Origin: a virus
Virus record (IMG/VR): IMGVR_UViG_3300025122_000056
Span: 1 to 38,709 of that record
DNA: 38,709 nt
Direction: 5' to 3' (one strand)
How positions within the stretch are numbered: position 1 is the stretch's first letter; every line of letters begins with the position of its first letter. The notes beneath the pieces are model-generated. The model saw only the letters and a program-made list of their open reading frames with translations. It was not told the DNA's origin and searched no databases. Made by a program: the position numbers and the translations under genes. This document shows, piece after piece, positions 32,082 through 38,709 of the stretch.

Positions 32082-33692
32082 TTATTCTTCGGCGGGACGT
32101 AGAGCATGCGGAAGAACTGTCGTATCCATCCGTGTTTCTCCTGTTCCTTTCATTTGCGCAACCGATTTTTCTACCGCACTTTTCAATATCATGGAATTCT
32201 GAATTGCGGCTTGGCCGTGCTTGTCTTGATTCTGCGCATCTCTTTTGCTGCACTTGTTTCCACCACAGTCGGTTAAGAAAAATCTACCAATATTATCAGT
32301 AAGTTCGGCCATAGCGTTGAACATTTCTGTCATCTGGGGGCCAACTTGATCAGCACCAAGTTGAAAAACGTCTTTAACCTTTTGATCTGTAATTTTCAAG
32401 AATCCAATTTTTTCTCCCTTGCCTTTGTAGTGAACAGGCGTAATATGGAATTGCTGATTTGTCTTGTATCCTGGTGCTTCGGTCGAAACTTTGGCCCAAA
32501 ACTCATTGCGCGGAAGATCCTGGGCCAGACCAAGCCAACGAGACCGCTCATCTGGGCTTCCCCAGATCTTGTCAGTAGATTTTCCACCGAGACCGGGCAC
32601 TTCTTCATAACCTTTTTGTAAGGTTGCTCCTCCAAAGCCGCCGGCAGTATACTGTGCCAAATCGACAGTATAACTTACACCAGGATCCAAAGTCCCCTCT
32701 CTCACCGGACCATCAGAACCTTGAAGGTTAACTAGCTCTGCTACCTCGGGATTTATAACGTAAATACCGCCTTTAGCTTTTTTGGCCAAGGCGTACCACT
32801 CTTTAGTAGCCGTGTGCTTGCCGGTGACCTTTGCGTGCTTGACCAGAAAGCGTTCGCCAGTATTTTTAAATGGGCCTTTTTTGCCTTTTTCTAGAAACAA
32901 TTTAAATTTTCTCGGCGCGCTTTTTTCAATTGTTTCGGTGTGTTTTAAATATCCAATCCAATCAAAGAAGGTATCATTGTTGATATCAAATTCATAAAAA
33001 GTAACAGCAGACACACCTTTGTTTTTACCACTCTGATCTTTAACAACAATTACATAGCGCATATTTTGGCCGCCTTTAGCGAAATGATTAACTAGATCTG
33101 TAAAACTTCCTTTGACGTCTCCGTCCTTATTAAGAATTTTGAGACTAATTGGCTCATCTTTACCCATCGGAGTATCAATACGAATATCAGCAATATCGTG
33201 TTCGCTGGTTGGAACTTGACGAGATTTGCCACCAAATAGAGAAGCCAAAAATGGTTCCCACAAGAAACCAGCAACAGACGCATTAAACTCTTTCAGCATC
33301 CAGGTAAAGTAATTTAAAAACATCAAATAAGATAAAACTTCTGGAATACTTGAGCCTTGAATTTGGGGTCCTGGATTTTCAAAATACTCGCTAATAATTG
33401 TTAGTTTATCATTAACGCTGGCTTCACCTCCAATATTCGTCATCCATTTTTCAAAGTCGGCGCGTTCGGCGCTAGAAGGCTTTTGTCCAACTGAAATTTC
33501 AGTCGCGGCCATACTTGGTAAACGAATAGCTCGCTGTCTTTCTTTGGCCCCCTCAAAGAGAAAATTACTTTCAGTAAATTCTCTCATTCTTGTTTCAAGC
33601 TCAAGCAACAGATTAAACGGTGTTGTCTTCTTGTTTTCTTTAATTGTTTTGAGTGCGTTATCGATGGACGCTTCAGTCATTTTAAATTCCAT
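32082..33692 (-). CDS. Large hypothetical phage protein, 536 aa
   Basis: A helical N-terminus (about 1-60) is followed by a region that could be a PD-(D/E)XK-type core: AGFLWEPFLASLFGGKSRQV, HDIADIRIDTP and PISLKILNKDGDVKGSFTDL (about 140-215; E, D, then SLK). The second half is beta-rich with lysine-rich segments (FLEKGKKGPFKNTGERFLVK). I do not recognise the family. It may be a virion or DNA-handling protein, since it lies between the endolysin and groEL. A start at the second ATG four codons on is possible. Confidence 0.72.
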   Translation of the reverse strand: MEFKMTEASIDNALKTIKENKKTTPFNLLLELETRMREFTESNFLFEGAKERQRAIRLPSMAATEISVGQKPSSAERADFEKWMTNIGGEASVNDKLTIISEYFENPGPQIQGSSIPEVLSYLMFLNYFTWMLKEFNASVAGFLWEPFLASLFGGKSRQVPTSEHDIADIRIDTPMGKDEPISLKILNKDGDVKGSFTDLVNHFAKGGQNMRYVIVVKDQSGKNKGVSAVTFYEFDINNDTFFDWIGYLKHTETIEKSAPRKFKLFLEKGKKGPFKNTGERFLVKHAKVTGKHTATKEWYALAKKAKGGIYVINPEVAELVNLQGSDGPVREGTLDPGVSYTVDLAQYTAGGFGGATLQKGYEEVPGLGGKSTDKIWGSPDERSRWLGLAQDLPRNEFWAKVSTEAPGYKTNQQFHITPVHYKGKGEKIGFLKITDQKVKDVFQLGADQVGPQMTEMFNAMAELTDNIGRFFLTDCGGNKCSKRDAQNQDKHGQAAIQNSMILKSAVEKSVAQMKGTGETRMDTTVLPHALRPAEE

Positions 33693-33700
33693 AACTATAA

Positions 33701-34570
33701 TTAGGCCTCCAGTTCCTTAATACTATCAACAATTTCGTCAAGTTTTAAACCAGCCGTATCAATTTTATTTTTAGTTAAGTTATAATGATTGACAATACCT
33801 TTGAATTTATTTTCAATAGCTGGTTTGTAAATTGTCGTACATAAAAATCCATTTTCATCTTTTGGATAATCAAGTGGAATATCATATGTACTACACAAAA
33901 AGCGTACCAAAGCAGTGTAAGCTTGAATTTGAACTGGATAATATCCCAAATGAGTTGGCAGCCTGCGATTGTGAACAACACTGTTTGACAACAACGGCCG
34001 GGGACCAAATCCTTTCTTGGTGTAAGTATTGAAATATTTTGTGTAATATGCTGACGATATATCAATTCCTATTCCAACGTTGTTCGCGCCCCGGGCATGC
34101 CACGCAACATCATTTGGATCAACTAACTGAACAATTGTTCCGTCATTATCAATCACGAAATGTGTAGAAATATTTCTCTTTTCTAAGACTCTTTTACAGG
34201 AATCAGCAGAAGTACAAACATCCCAGTGAGTCACAATAACGTGTGGCTTTCTTTCTTTTCTAGATGTCTTGTAACAACTGGATGGTAAAAAATCACGCTT
34301 TACTCTGTGCCAGCCAATCGACTTTAGTTCACCATTCACTAATATTTTATTCGGTGACTGATCCGTATTTTCTTGTAATTCATGCCATAATTTTAAACGC
34401 CGAAATGTGTTAGTGCCAACATAGCCATCGGGCTTTAAGCTATGACTTTCTTGAAATTGAATAATTTTTTCAATCAAATCACGATTGAAATCAGTAGCCT
34501 CCAACCATGAAGGAAACCATCCCAATTCTTTGGATGATTTTTTATTATATCTAATTTTTCTCCACATCAT
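33701..34570 (-). CDS. N-acetylmuramoyl-L-alanine amidase, endolysin
   Basis: This enzyme cuts the amide bond between muramic acid and the peptide of the cell wall. Residues about 10-65 look like a peptidoglycan-binding domain (IIQFQESHSLKPDGYVGTNT, FRRL). An amidase_2/PGRP domain follows (about 105-285): HVIVTHWDVC (zinc His), STHFVIDNDGTIVQLVDPND, VAWHARGANNVGIGIDI and VNHYNLTKNKIDTAG (zinc His and Asp nine residues later, as in AmpD). No signal peptide, so it needs a holin. ATG overlaps the ClpP-like stop as ATGA. Confidence 0.9.
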   Translation of the reverse strand: MMWRKIRYNKKSSKELGWFPSWLEATDFNRDLIEKIIQFQESHSLKPDGYVGTNTFRRLKLWHELQENTDQSPNKILVNGELKSIGWHRVKRDFLPSSCYKTSRKERKPHVIVTHWDVCTSADSCKRVLEKRNISTHFVIDNDGTIVQLVDPNDVAWHARGANNVGIGIDISSAYYTKYFNTYTKKGFGPRPLLSNSVVHNRRLPTHLGYYPVQIQAYTALVRFLCSTYDIPLDYPKDENGFLCTTIYKPAIENKFKGIVNHYNLTKNKIDTAGLKLDEIVDSIKELEA

Positions 34571-35256
34571 ATTATTGTATCTGCTATTCCCAAATCAACG
34601 GCTTCTTGAGCCGATAGATAAACATTGCTCTTTTTCTTAATTAGATTTCTTATGTATCTTTCGGTCATATTTGTTTCTTCGGCTAGCGCCTGTATATACA
34701 TCTTTTGTGTCATCTTGGCTTCATCAAATTCATTTTCAATATCAGCTAAGTGGCCATGTTGACCAGATACGACACCATGTATCATCACACGACAATATTT
34801 TCCAATTCGTCGCTCACCTTTAGTACCGCCGGCCAAAAGTAGCGCGCCCGCTGACATGACTTTTCCTATTCCAATTGTATGGATAGGCATTGTTTGTTTA
34901 ATCTGCCTCATCACATCATATATCGCAAACATATCTAGCGCGTTGCCGCCATATGTAGAAATATAAAATTCAAATGGTTCGTATACCTCTATTAATTCGG
35001 ATTCTGGATCATCAGGATCAGAGGGTTCCAATTGTTTTCCAGACTGCTCCAATAACAATATTGAATACAACACTTCAGAGCATCTTTCTTCGTTAATGTC
35101 ACCATATAATCCAGTTGTCCGTAGCTTTGGAGTATTTTCATTCATACTATCTCCCAAATTAACAAGAAAAGATAAATCTTCTGTGCCTGTTTCGGGCTCT
35201 TTTACATTGTCTTTTTCTTCTTTCTTCTCTTTTTTTTCTTTTTTTGTACCAAACAC
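34567..35256 (-). CDS. ClpP-like protease
   Basis: The 229-residue protein has a charged N-terminal extension (about 1-50, KKEKKEKKEEKDN) and then a ClpP domain: EFYISTYGGNALDMFAIYDV, GIGKVMSAGALLLAGGTKGE with the catalytic Ser, YCRVMIHGVV with the catalytic His. In the last motif, SNVYLSAQEAVDLGIAD, the usual RDRFLSA catalytic Asp aligns with Asn. This might reduce activity or use another residue. In phages such proteins often act as prohead maturation proteases; the acidic core-like protein two genes upstream fits that. GTG start after AGGAATTTAAA. Confidence 0.88.
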   Translation of the reverse strand: MFGTKKEKKEKKEEKDNVKEPETGTEDLSFLVNLGDSMNENTPKLRTTGLYGDINEERCSEVLYSILLLEQSGKQLEPSDPDDPESELIEVYEPFEFYISTYGGNALDMFAIYDVMRQIKQTMPIHTIGIGKVMSAGALLLAGGTKGERRIGKYCRVMIHGVVSGQHGHLADIENEFDEAKMTQKMYIQALAEETNMTERYIRNLIKKKSNVYLSAQEAVDLGIADTII

Positions 35257-35265
35257 TTTAAATTC

Positions 35266-35634
35266 CTATTTTTTTAATAATTGCATCGCAGTTCGCCAGT
35301 CTTTAAATTTTAAAATACCCCGAATATTTTTGGGACAACAAGAAATAATTGTACTTATAATCATTGTTCTCCAAAGTTCATGAGCTTGCAAATTTATGTT
35401 TCTAGCATTTCTCATCTGTTCTTCATCGATCCCCTCTTGACCTGAAAAATCTTGTTGTTTTTCGAGCACAAGAAGCATCTGTTCATCAGCTTTCTTAATC
35501 ATAATTAAGGAGCCCATCATAGTTTGAGCAAATAAATTAGCCGATATGCTTAAGCCAAAAAGGTGAGCCCCAAACTTATAGATCAAGGCACCTCCCAAAA
35601 ACCAAAGTAAATTTATCAACATTACATTCTCCAT
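35266..35634 (-). CDS. Membrane protein, 122 aa
   Basis: ATG at 35634 (MENVMLINLLWFLGGALIYK) follows GAGGTTATA. One hydrophobic segment at the N-terminus and a second weaker one (TMMGSLIMI) are followed by helices with glutamine and glutamate (QMLLVLEKQQDFSGQEGIDE), and a WRTMIISTIIS segment. It could be a virion-associated or lysis membrane protein. The earlier frame start falls in the terminator. Confidence 0.65.
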   Translation of the reverse strand: MENVMLINLLWFLGGALIYKFGAHLFGLSISANLFAQTMMGSLIMIKKADEQMLLVLEKQQDFSGQEGIDEEQMRNARNINLQAHELWRTMIISTIISCCPKNIRGILKFKDWRTAMQLLKK

Positions 35635-35646
35635 TATAACCTCATT

Positions 35647-35681
35647 CAAAAAAAAAGGCAAGGTTTAAAAACCTTGCCTTC
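35647..35681 (-). terminator. Rho-independent terminator
   Basis: AAGGCAAGGTTTTTAAACCTTGCCTT hairpin followed by nine T on the minus strand, 25 bases after the acidic core-like gene. Confidence 0.92.
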
Positions 35682-35705
35682 AAAACCTCAAGTTTTAAAT
35701 ATTAA

Positions 35706-36173
35706 TTATTTTTTACTTTCCTTCAAAAGGCGTGCGGCGACGCGTTGAGTAACTTTCTGTACGATGTTTTCAACGACCATTCCCCCTTCTTCTTCTTCTT
35801 CTTCGCCGGGAAGCATCTCGCCAGATTCAACATCCTCGTCGCCCTCTTCTTCGCCGCCAAACTCTTCTTCACCGCCAAACTCTTCTTCGCCAGCTTCGCC
35901 TTCAACCGAAATATCAACATTCGTGTGCTTTGAGATAATATCTACTAAATCACGAACCAAGTCTTCTACTTCTACTTCGGCCTCTTCCAGTACTTCTTCT
36001 GTGACGGGATCAGATTCAGTATACGACCCCGAGTCGGCCGGGTGATCCTCATCAATAGTTTCTTCTAGATTCTCTTCGCTTATACGATCGAGAAAATTTT
36101 CAGTAAGTGGGATTATATCCGCAAATTTCATAAATTTGCGAATTTCTGATTCAGTTAGAAGACTCTTTTTCAT
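35706..36173 (-). CDS. Acidic core/scaffold-like protein, 155 aa
   Basis: The start MKKSLLTESEIRKFMKFADI, an amphipathic helix ending PLTENFLDRI, is a recurrent N-terminus in capsid-core or scaffold-like proteins of large marine phages as far as I recall. The middle is extremely acidic with an EEEFGGEEEFGGEEE repeat (about 98-112), and the C-terminus is a basic helix (KVTQRVAARLLKESKK) that could bind the shell. A terminator follows, suggesting high independent expression. The role in head assembly is inference. Confidence 0.72.
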   Translation of the reverse strand: MKKSLLTESEIRKFMKFADIIPLTENFLDRISEENLEETIDEDHPADSGSYTESDPVTEEVLEEAEVEVEDLVRDLVDIISKHTNVDISVEGEAGEEEFGGEEEFGGEEEGDEDVESGEMLPGEEEEEEGGMVVENIVQKVTQRVAARLLKESKK

Positions 36174-36223
36174 TGTAAAACTCCTGGAAAAATAGATATC
36201 AAAAATAAATAGTTTAAAAAAAA

Positions 36224-36496
36224 CTAAAAGTCATCTTTTAAAAGATATTCAAGCAGCTGTGGGTTACCCAAATTTAACTTTTTTAACGCTTTATCCTCGA
36301 TTTGTTTTACCCTTACAAAGCTAATGCCAAGTCTTTTCGCAACTTCACGTAGAGTTAGTGGTCGATTACCACTGCTCTCAATAGTTTGTAGGGCACAATT
36401 CAGATCTTCCGGAAAGTCAATCCACTGGCGGCAATCTGCATCATCGCAGGGTTTTTTTTCCTGGCGCGCCTTCCTCAAACATTTAATACATTTCAT
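36224..36496 (-). CDS. Sigma-region-4-like transcription regulator, 90 aa
   Basis: The N-terminal half carries four cysteines in two pairs (CIKCLRKA and CDDADCRQW), a likely zinc site. The C-terminal half (PLTLREVAKRLGISFVRVKQ, IEDKALKKLN) is the helix-turn-helix of sigma-70 region 4.2, with the RVKQIEDKAL signature. It lacks region 2, so it is probably an accessory DNA-binding factor or competitor of a sigma factor, perhaps for late genes. It overlaps its upstream neighbour by four bases. Confidence 0.85.
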   Translation of the reverse strand: MKCIKCLRKARQEKKPCDDADCRQWIDFPEDLNCALQTIESSGNRPLTLREVAKRLGISFVRVKQIEDKALKKLNLGNPQLLEYLLKDDF

Positions 36497-36837
36497 AATT
36501 CTGGAAATTCCTCCGCAATAATATCGAATATATCTTCAATTTCATTTTCATTAAGAGCGAATTGTTTTTTGGTTTCGTTATATTTTTTGAGACCTTTTAC
36601 AATTTGTTTGCGTTTTTGAACTCCCTGCGTCACATGCTTCTCTTTATATTCATCTAAATATTTGGTTATGTGTTCGTCTTTCTCTAGGTAGCCAGTGATC
36701 ATTGCGCGAAAAAAATGAGACTGTGTAAATCCGTCTAATTGTAATCTTATTTTTAAATCAGCCTGTCGTTTTGGAGAATCCCAAAACATTAATTTTTTAC
36801 GATCATCGGGCCTAGGCTGCGCCGGATCTTTAGCCAT
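36493..36837 (-). CDS. Ribbon-helix-helix-like DNA-binding protein, 114 aa
   Basis: Residues about 27-55 (DLKIRLQLDGFTQSHFFRAM, ITGYLEKDEH) fit a ribbon-helix-helix: a strand, then two helices. A basic linker (EKHVTQGVQKRKQIVKGLKK) and an acidic C-terminal helix follow. Such proteins bind DNA as dimers. It lies between the IMP dehydrogenase-like gene and the zinc/region-4 regulator, both with overlapping ends. Confidence 0.65.
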   Translation of the reverse strand: MAKDPAQPRPDDRKKLMFWDSPKRQADLKIRLQLDGFTQSHFFRAMITGYLEKDEHITKYLDEYKEKHVTQGVQKRKQIVKGLKKYNETKKQFALNENEIEDIFDIIAEEFPEL

Positions 36838-37859
36838 TAACTCCTCCTCAAAATGTGGGTGGAACTTTCGGATTGACCAGAATATGTCTGTCGGATGAAA
36901 GTTGCTTTACATCGAAGCTCTTGCAAGCTTCGTACACCTGAGTAAGAGAGACCACCGCGTATACCCCCAGCAAGATCTTTAAGAATAGCATTAACACTGC
37001 CTTTATACGGAACGGTAGTCGAAATTCCTTCCGGTGCGGAAGATTTGCCCCGCCAATCATTTTGCGCTTCGGACGATGCCATGCCCCTGTAGACTTTGTA
37101 TTTTTTGCCTGAGTTTGCTGTGAATATTTCACCAGGAGATTCCTTGGTACCAGCGAGCAAAGAGCCAATCATAACAAAATCTGCGCCAGCTGCCAATGAT
37201 TTAATTATATCGCCGGAAGTTTTTATTCCCCCATCAGCAATAATTTTTGTATCATATTCACTTTTCGCGCAGTCCATAATGCTTTGTAATGTTGGTATGC
37301 CATGGCCAGAAACTAGGCGCGTAGAGCATATAGAGCCTCCTCCGATGCCAACACGAATTGAATCGGCACCCCAGGAGGCCAAAGCATCAAATCCTTCAAG
37401 AGTGGCAACATTCCCAGCCATAATATGAACTTCATCCCCAAAACGATCTTTGAGTGTTTTGAGGCAACGTTCCATCATAATATGATGTCCATGAGCAACG
37501 TCAACACACAATACTTGTACGCCAACCATCTTCAATGCCATGGCGCGTTCTTCAAAATCACCAGTCATTCCAATCGCCGCACCGACTTTTAATTTACCAT
37601 TCTCATAAAGTACCCGGGCAGCAATTCTCACTTGTTCGGGAATTTCATTATATCGATGAACAATTCCCATCCCACCGCACCTTGACATTGCAATTGCCAT
37701 TTTATCTTCTGTGATGGTATCCATCGGGCTTGATATAATTGGTAATTTAAAACTTAAACTTTCATCTAATTTGCTACCAATGTCAACCTGATTTCTACTT
37801 TCGATATTGCTGTATTTTGGCACCAACAATACATCATCATATGATAATACTTCTTTCAC
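36837..37859 (-). CDS. IMP dehydrogenase/GMP reductase family enzyme
   Basis: A 340-residue TIM-barrel enzyme without CBS domains. N-terminus LSYDDVLLVPKYSNI, IISSPMDTITEDKMA, then AHGHHIMMERCLKTL, phosphate-binding GIGGGSICSTR with the catalytic Cys (about residue 178), DGGIKTSGDIIKSLAAGAD, and YRGMASSEAQ plus APEGISTTVPYKGSV. IMP dehydrogenase makes XMP from IMP; GMP reductase does the reverse direction from GMP. Length suits GMP reductase or CBS-less IMPDH, and the YRGMAS and EGISTTVPYKG motifs suit either. With PurA in the window, control of purine supply is likely. Confidence 0.9.
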   Translation of the reverse strand: MKEVLSYDDVLLVPKYSNIESRNQVDIGSKLDESLSFKLPIISSPMDTITEDKMAIAMSRCGGMGIVHRYNEIPEQVRIAARVLYENGKLKVGAAIGMTGDFEERAMALKMVGVQVLCVDVAHGHHIMMERCLKTLKDRFGDEVHIMAGNVATLEGFDALASWGADSIRVGIGGGSICSTRLVSGHGIPTLQSIMDCAKSEYDTKIIADGGIKTSGDIIKSLAAGADFVMIGSLLAGTKESPGEIFTANSGKKYKVYRGMASSEAQNDWRGKSSAPEGISTTVPYKGSVNAILKDLAGGIRGGLSYSGVRSLQELRCKATFIRQTYSGQSESSTHILRRS

Positions 37860-37886
37860 TGACTCTCCTTTATTTTAAATGTCATA

Positions 37887-38129
37887 TCAATTATATCCCG
37901 GGATAGGCTTGTCCATGATAATTATGGATCCAATATTAGTATAATTTTCGTATTTCCAATATAGTTCATTCTTTTTTAACAGTTGAATCACCAGGGTATG
38001 TATGTGTTTTGATTTACCAGTTATAATTCTAAACGGTAGGTCAAGAGGAAGACGATGATTAACAAACTTTATTAACTTTTCTTCCACCTTGCTGTGCTTG
38101 GTGTTGTGTAGATCAAGAGTCTTCAACAA
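37887..38129 (-). CDS. Smr-domain-like protein, 80 aa
   Basis: TLDLHNTKHSKVEEKLIKFV matches the LDLHG-type start of Smr domains, and FRIITGKSKHIHTLVIQLLK matches the second signature (ItGkG). The chain ends in a strand (NIGSIIIMDKP). Smr domains are nucleases acting on DNA branches or RNA. The N instead of G after LDLH is a deviation. Overlaps the DUF3310 gene by 17 bases. Confidence 0.75.
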   Translation of the reverse strand: MLKTLDLHNTKHSKVEEKLIKFVNHRLPLDLPFRIITGKSKHIHTLVIQLLKKNELYWKYENYTNIGSIIIMDKPIPGYN

Positions 38130-38454
38130 GGGTCTCCAAGTACCTCTTCAGGTACCAAATTGCCTTCTCAATATCTTGTCTGGGGTTCTCCTTGTGATTG
38201 TGTCTAGAAATATATTTAACTGCGTTTCCGCAATGGAAATCTAAATTCCAATCTTCTATTACATCAATGGTCTCATACTTGCCACCATTATAGTGTTTTG
38301 GGTGGTTAACTTTGGGATCGTATATTTCATCTCCTAGTTGTACACCTGGTAGTGGATTAATTTGTTCGCGGGCTCGGGGGATCCCCCTTAAGTCTCTTTC
38401 ATGTAAATCTGCTAAGCCACTTATTCCGCGCCACTGTTCTTTGTTAATTTTCAT
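38113..38454 (-). CDS. DUF3310 (SaV-like) protein, 113 aa
   Basis: The C-terminal two thirds carry the DUF3310 signature: NHPKHYNGGKYETIDVIEDW (about residues 50-69), FHCGNAVKYISRHNHKENPR and DIEKAIWYLKRYLE. The family is widespread in phages and sometimes annotated as a nucleotide kinase, without strong proof that I know of. An N-terminal extension of about 45 residues is specific to this protein. The ATG overlaps the upstream stop as TAATG. Confidence 0.88.
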   Translation of the reverse strand: MKINKEQWRGISGLADLHERDLRGIPRAREQINPLPGVQLGDEIYDPKVNHPKHYNGGKYETIDVIEDWNLDFHCGNAVKYISRHNHKENPRQDIEKAIWYLKRYLETLVEDS

Positions 38455-38709
38455 TAGAAGCCGCCTACGGGTATATTATCCAAGGGATGTGTATGCTTTA
38501 TCGTGTCCGTACTCCCCAAAGCAGAAGTGCCGCGATTACTTATTGTAAGTCCTTGATTCTCATACAAGTTTGTAGTTGGGCTCTTGCGTGGACGAAAGTG
38601 AACTACCGGTACCAAAATTAATTGTGCGATCTTATCTTCGGGATAAATAAGCTGAGATTCATTTCCAATATTATGAAGATCGACGAACACCTCACCATCA
38701 TATCCCGAA
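38454..38709 (-). CDS. dut: dUTPase, C-terminal part (cut by window end)
   Basis: The visible 85 codons include GYDGEVFVDLHNIGNESQLI, then YPEDKIAQLILVPVVHF (motif 4 of dUTP diphosphatase) and the C-terminal RGTSALGSTDT (motif 5, normally RGTGGFGSTG). The enzyme hydrolyses dUTP to dUMP, preventing uracil incorporation and feeding dTMP. An insert of about 20 residues separates the two motifs. The N-terminal half lies beyond the window. It complements the deaminase at 20.5 kb. Confidence 0.87.
   Translation of the reverse strand, partial: SGYDGEVFVDLHNIGNESQLIYPEDKIAQLILVPVVHFRPRKSPTTNLYENQGLTISNRGTSALGSTDTIKHTHPLDNIPVGGF

Overview
The window looks like a piece of a large tailed bacteriophage genome (Caudoviricetes), probably a big virus of a Gram-negative host. 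The phage assignment rests on an endolysin-type amidase, a ClpP-like protease, an acidic scaffold/core-like protein, a DUF3310 protein, dUTPase, a dCMP-deaminase-like enzyme, five tRNA genes, a phage-type sigma factor, and dozens of tiny overlapping genes. Every gene I can support is on the minus strand, so transcription runs right to left. The Gram-negative host is inferred from four lipoprotein-type signal peptides. No species can be named from the sequence alone.

Layout in transcription order. (1) 38.7-28.1 kb is compact and AT-rich. It holds a dUTPase fragment, DUF3310, an Smr-like protein, an IMP dehydrogenase/GMP reductase family enzyme, two small DNA-binding proteins, an acidic core-like protein, a ClpP-like protease, an amidase endolysin, a 536-residue unknown, GroEL, a glutaredoxin and Hsp20. 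(2) 28.1-20.9 kb holds small proteins, a SPOUT RNA methylase, a PD-(D/E)XK endonuclease overlapping a DNA methyltransferase (a likely restriction-modification pair), tRNA-Thr, -Arg and -Lys, two proteins sharing an amphipathic N-terminus, and PurA. (3) 20.9-14.8 kb is one long operon: deaminase, MazG-like protein, trypsin-like lipoprotein and GIY-YIG protein, then an array of 22 small genes, 21 of them paralogues. (4) 14.8-7.2 kb holds tRNA-Ile, a zinc-knuckle protein, tRNA-Leu, a MoxR ATPase with its VWA/metallopeptidase partner, and small accessory genes. (5) 7.2-1 kb holds a second array of nine paralogues, many short membrane or unknown proteins, a 21-bp perfect inverted repeat and a sigma factor.

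The most unusual system is the expansion of about 35 short proteins (about 54-94 residues) starting with a version of MKVGDLV. They are predicted to fold as small SH3-like beta barrels. In the arrays each gene usually overlaps the next by 14 bases. The shared overlap encodes the conserved C-terminal ESR of one protein and the MKVGD start of the next, so the conserved tail ELVSESR is largely a by-product of the next gene's ribosome binding site and start codon.

A second genome-wide feature is a uniform minus-strand promoter set. I count 24 sites with a -35 near TTTACT/TTGACT, a spacer of exactly 16 nt, usually GTTCC or GTTCT directly before the -10, and a -10 of the TATAGT/TATTGT type. Promoter-leader segments are themselves duplicated next to duplicated genes. 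Together with two recurring gene-border sequences, this suggests that the left part grows by shuffling small promoter-gene cassettes.
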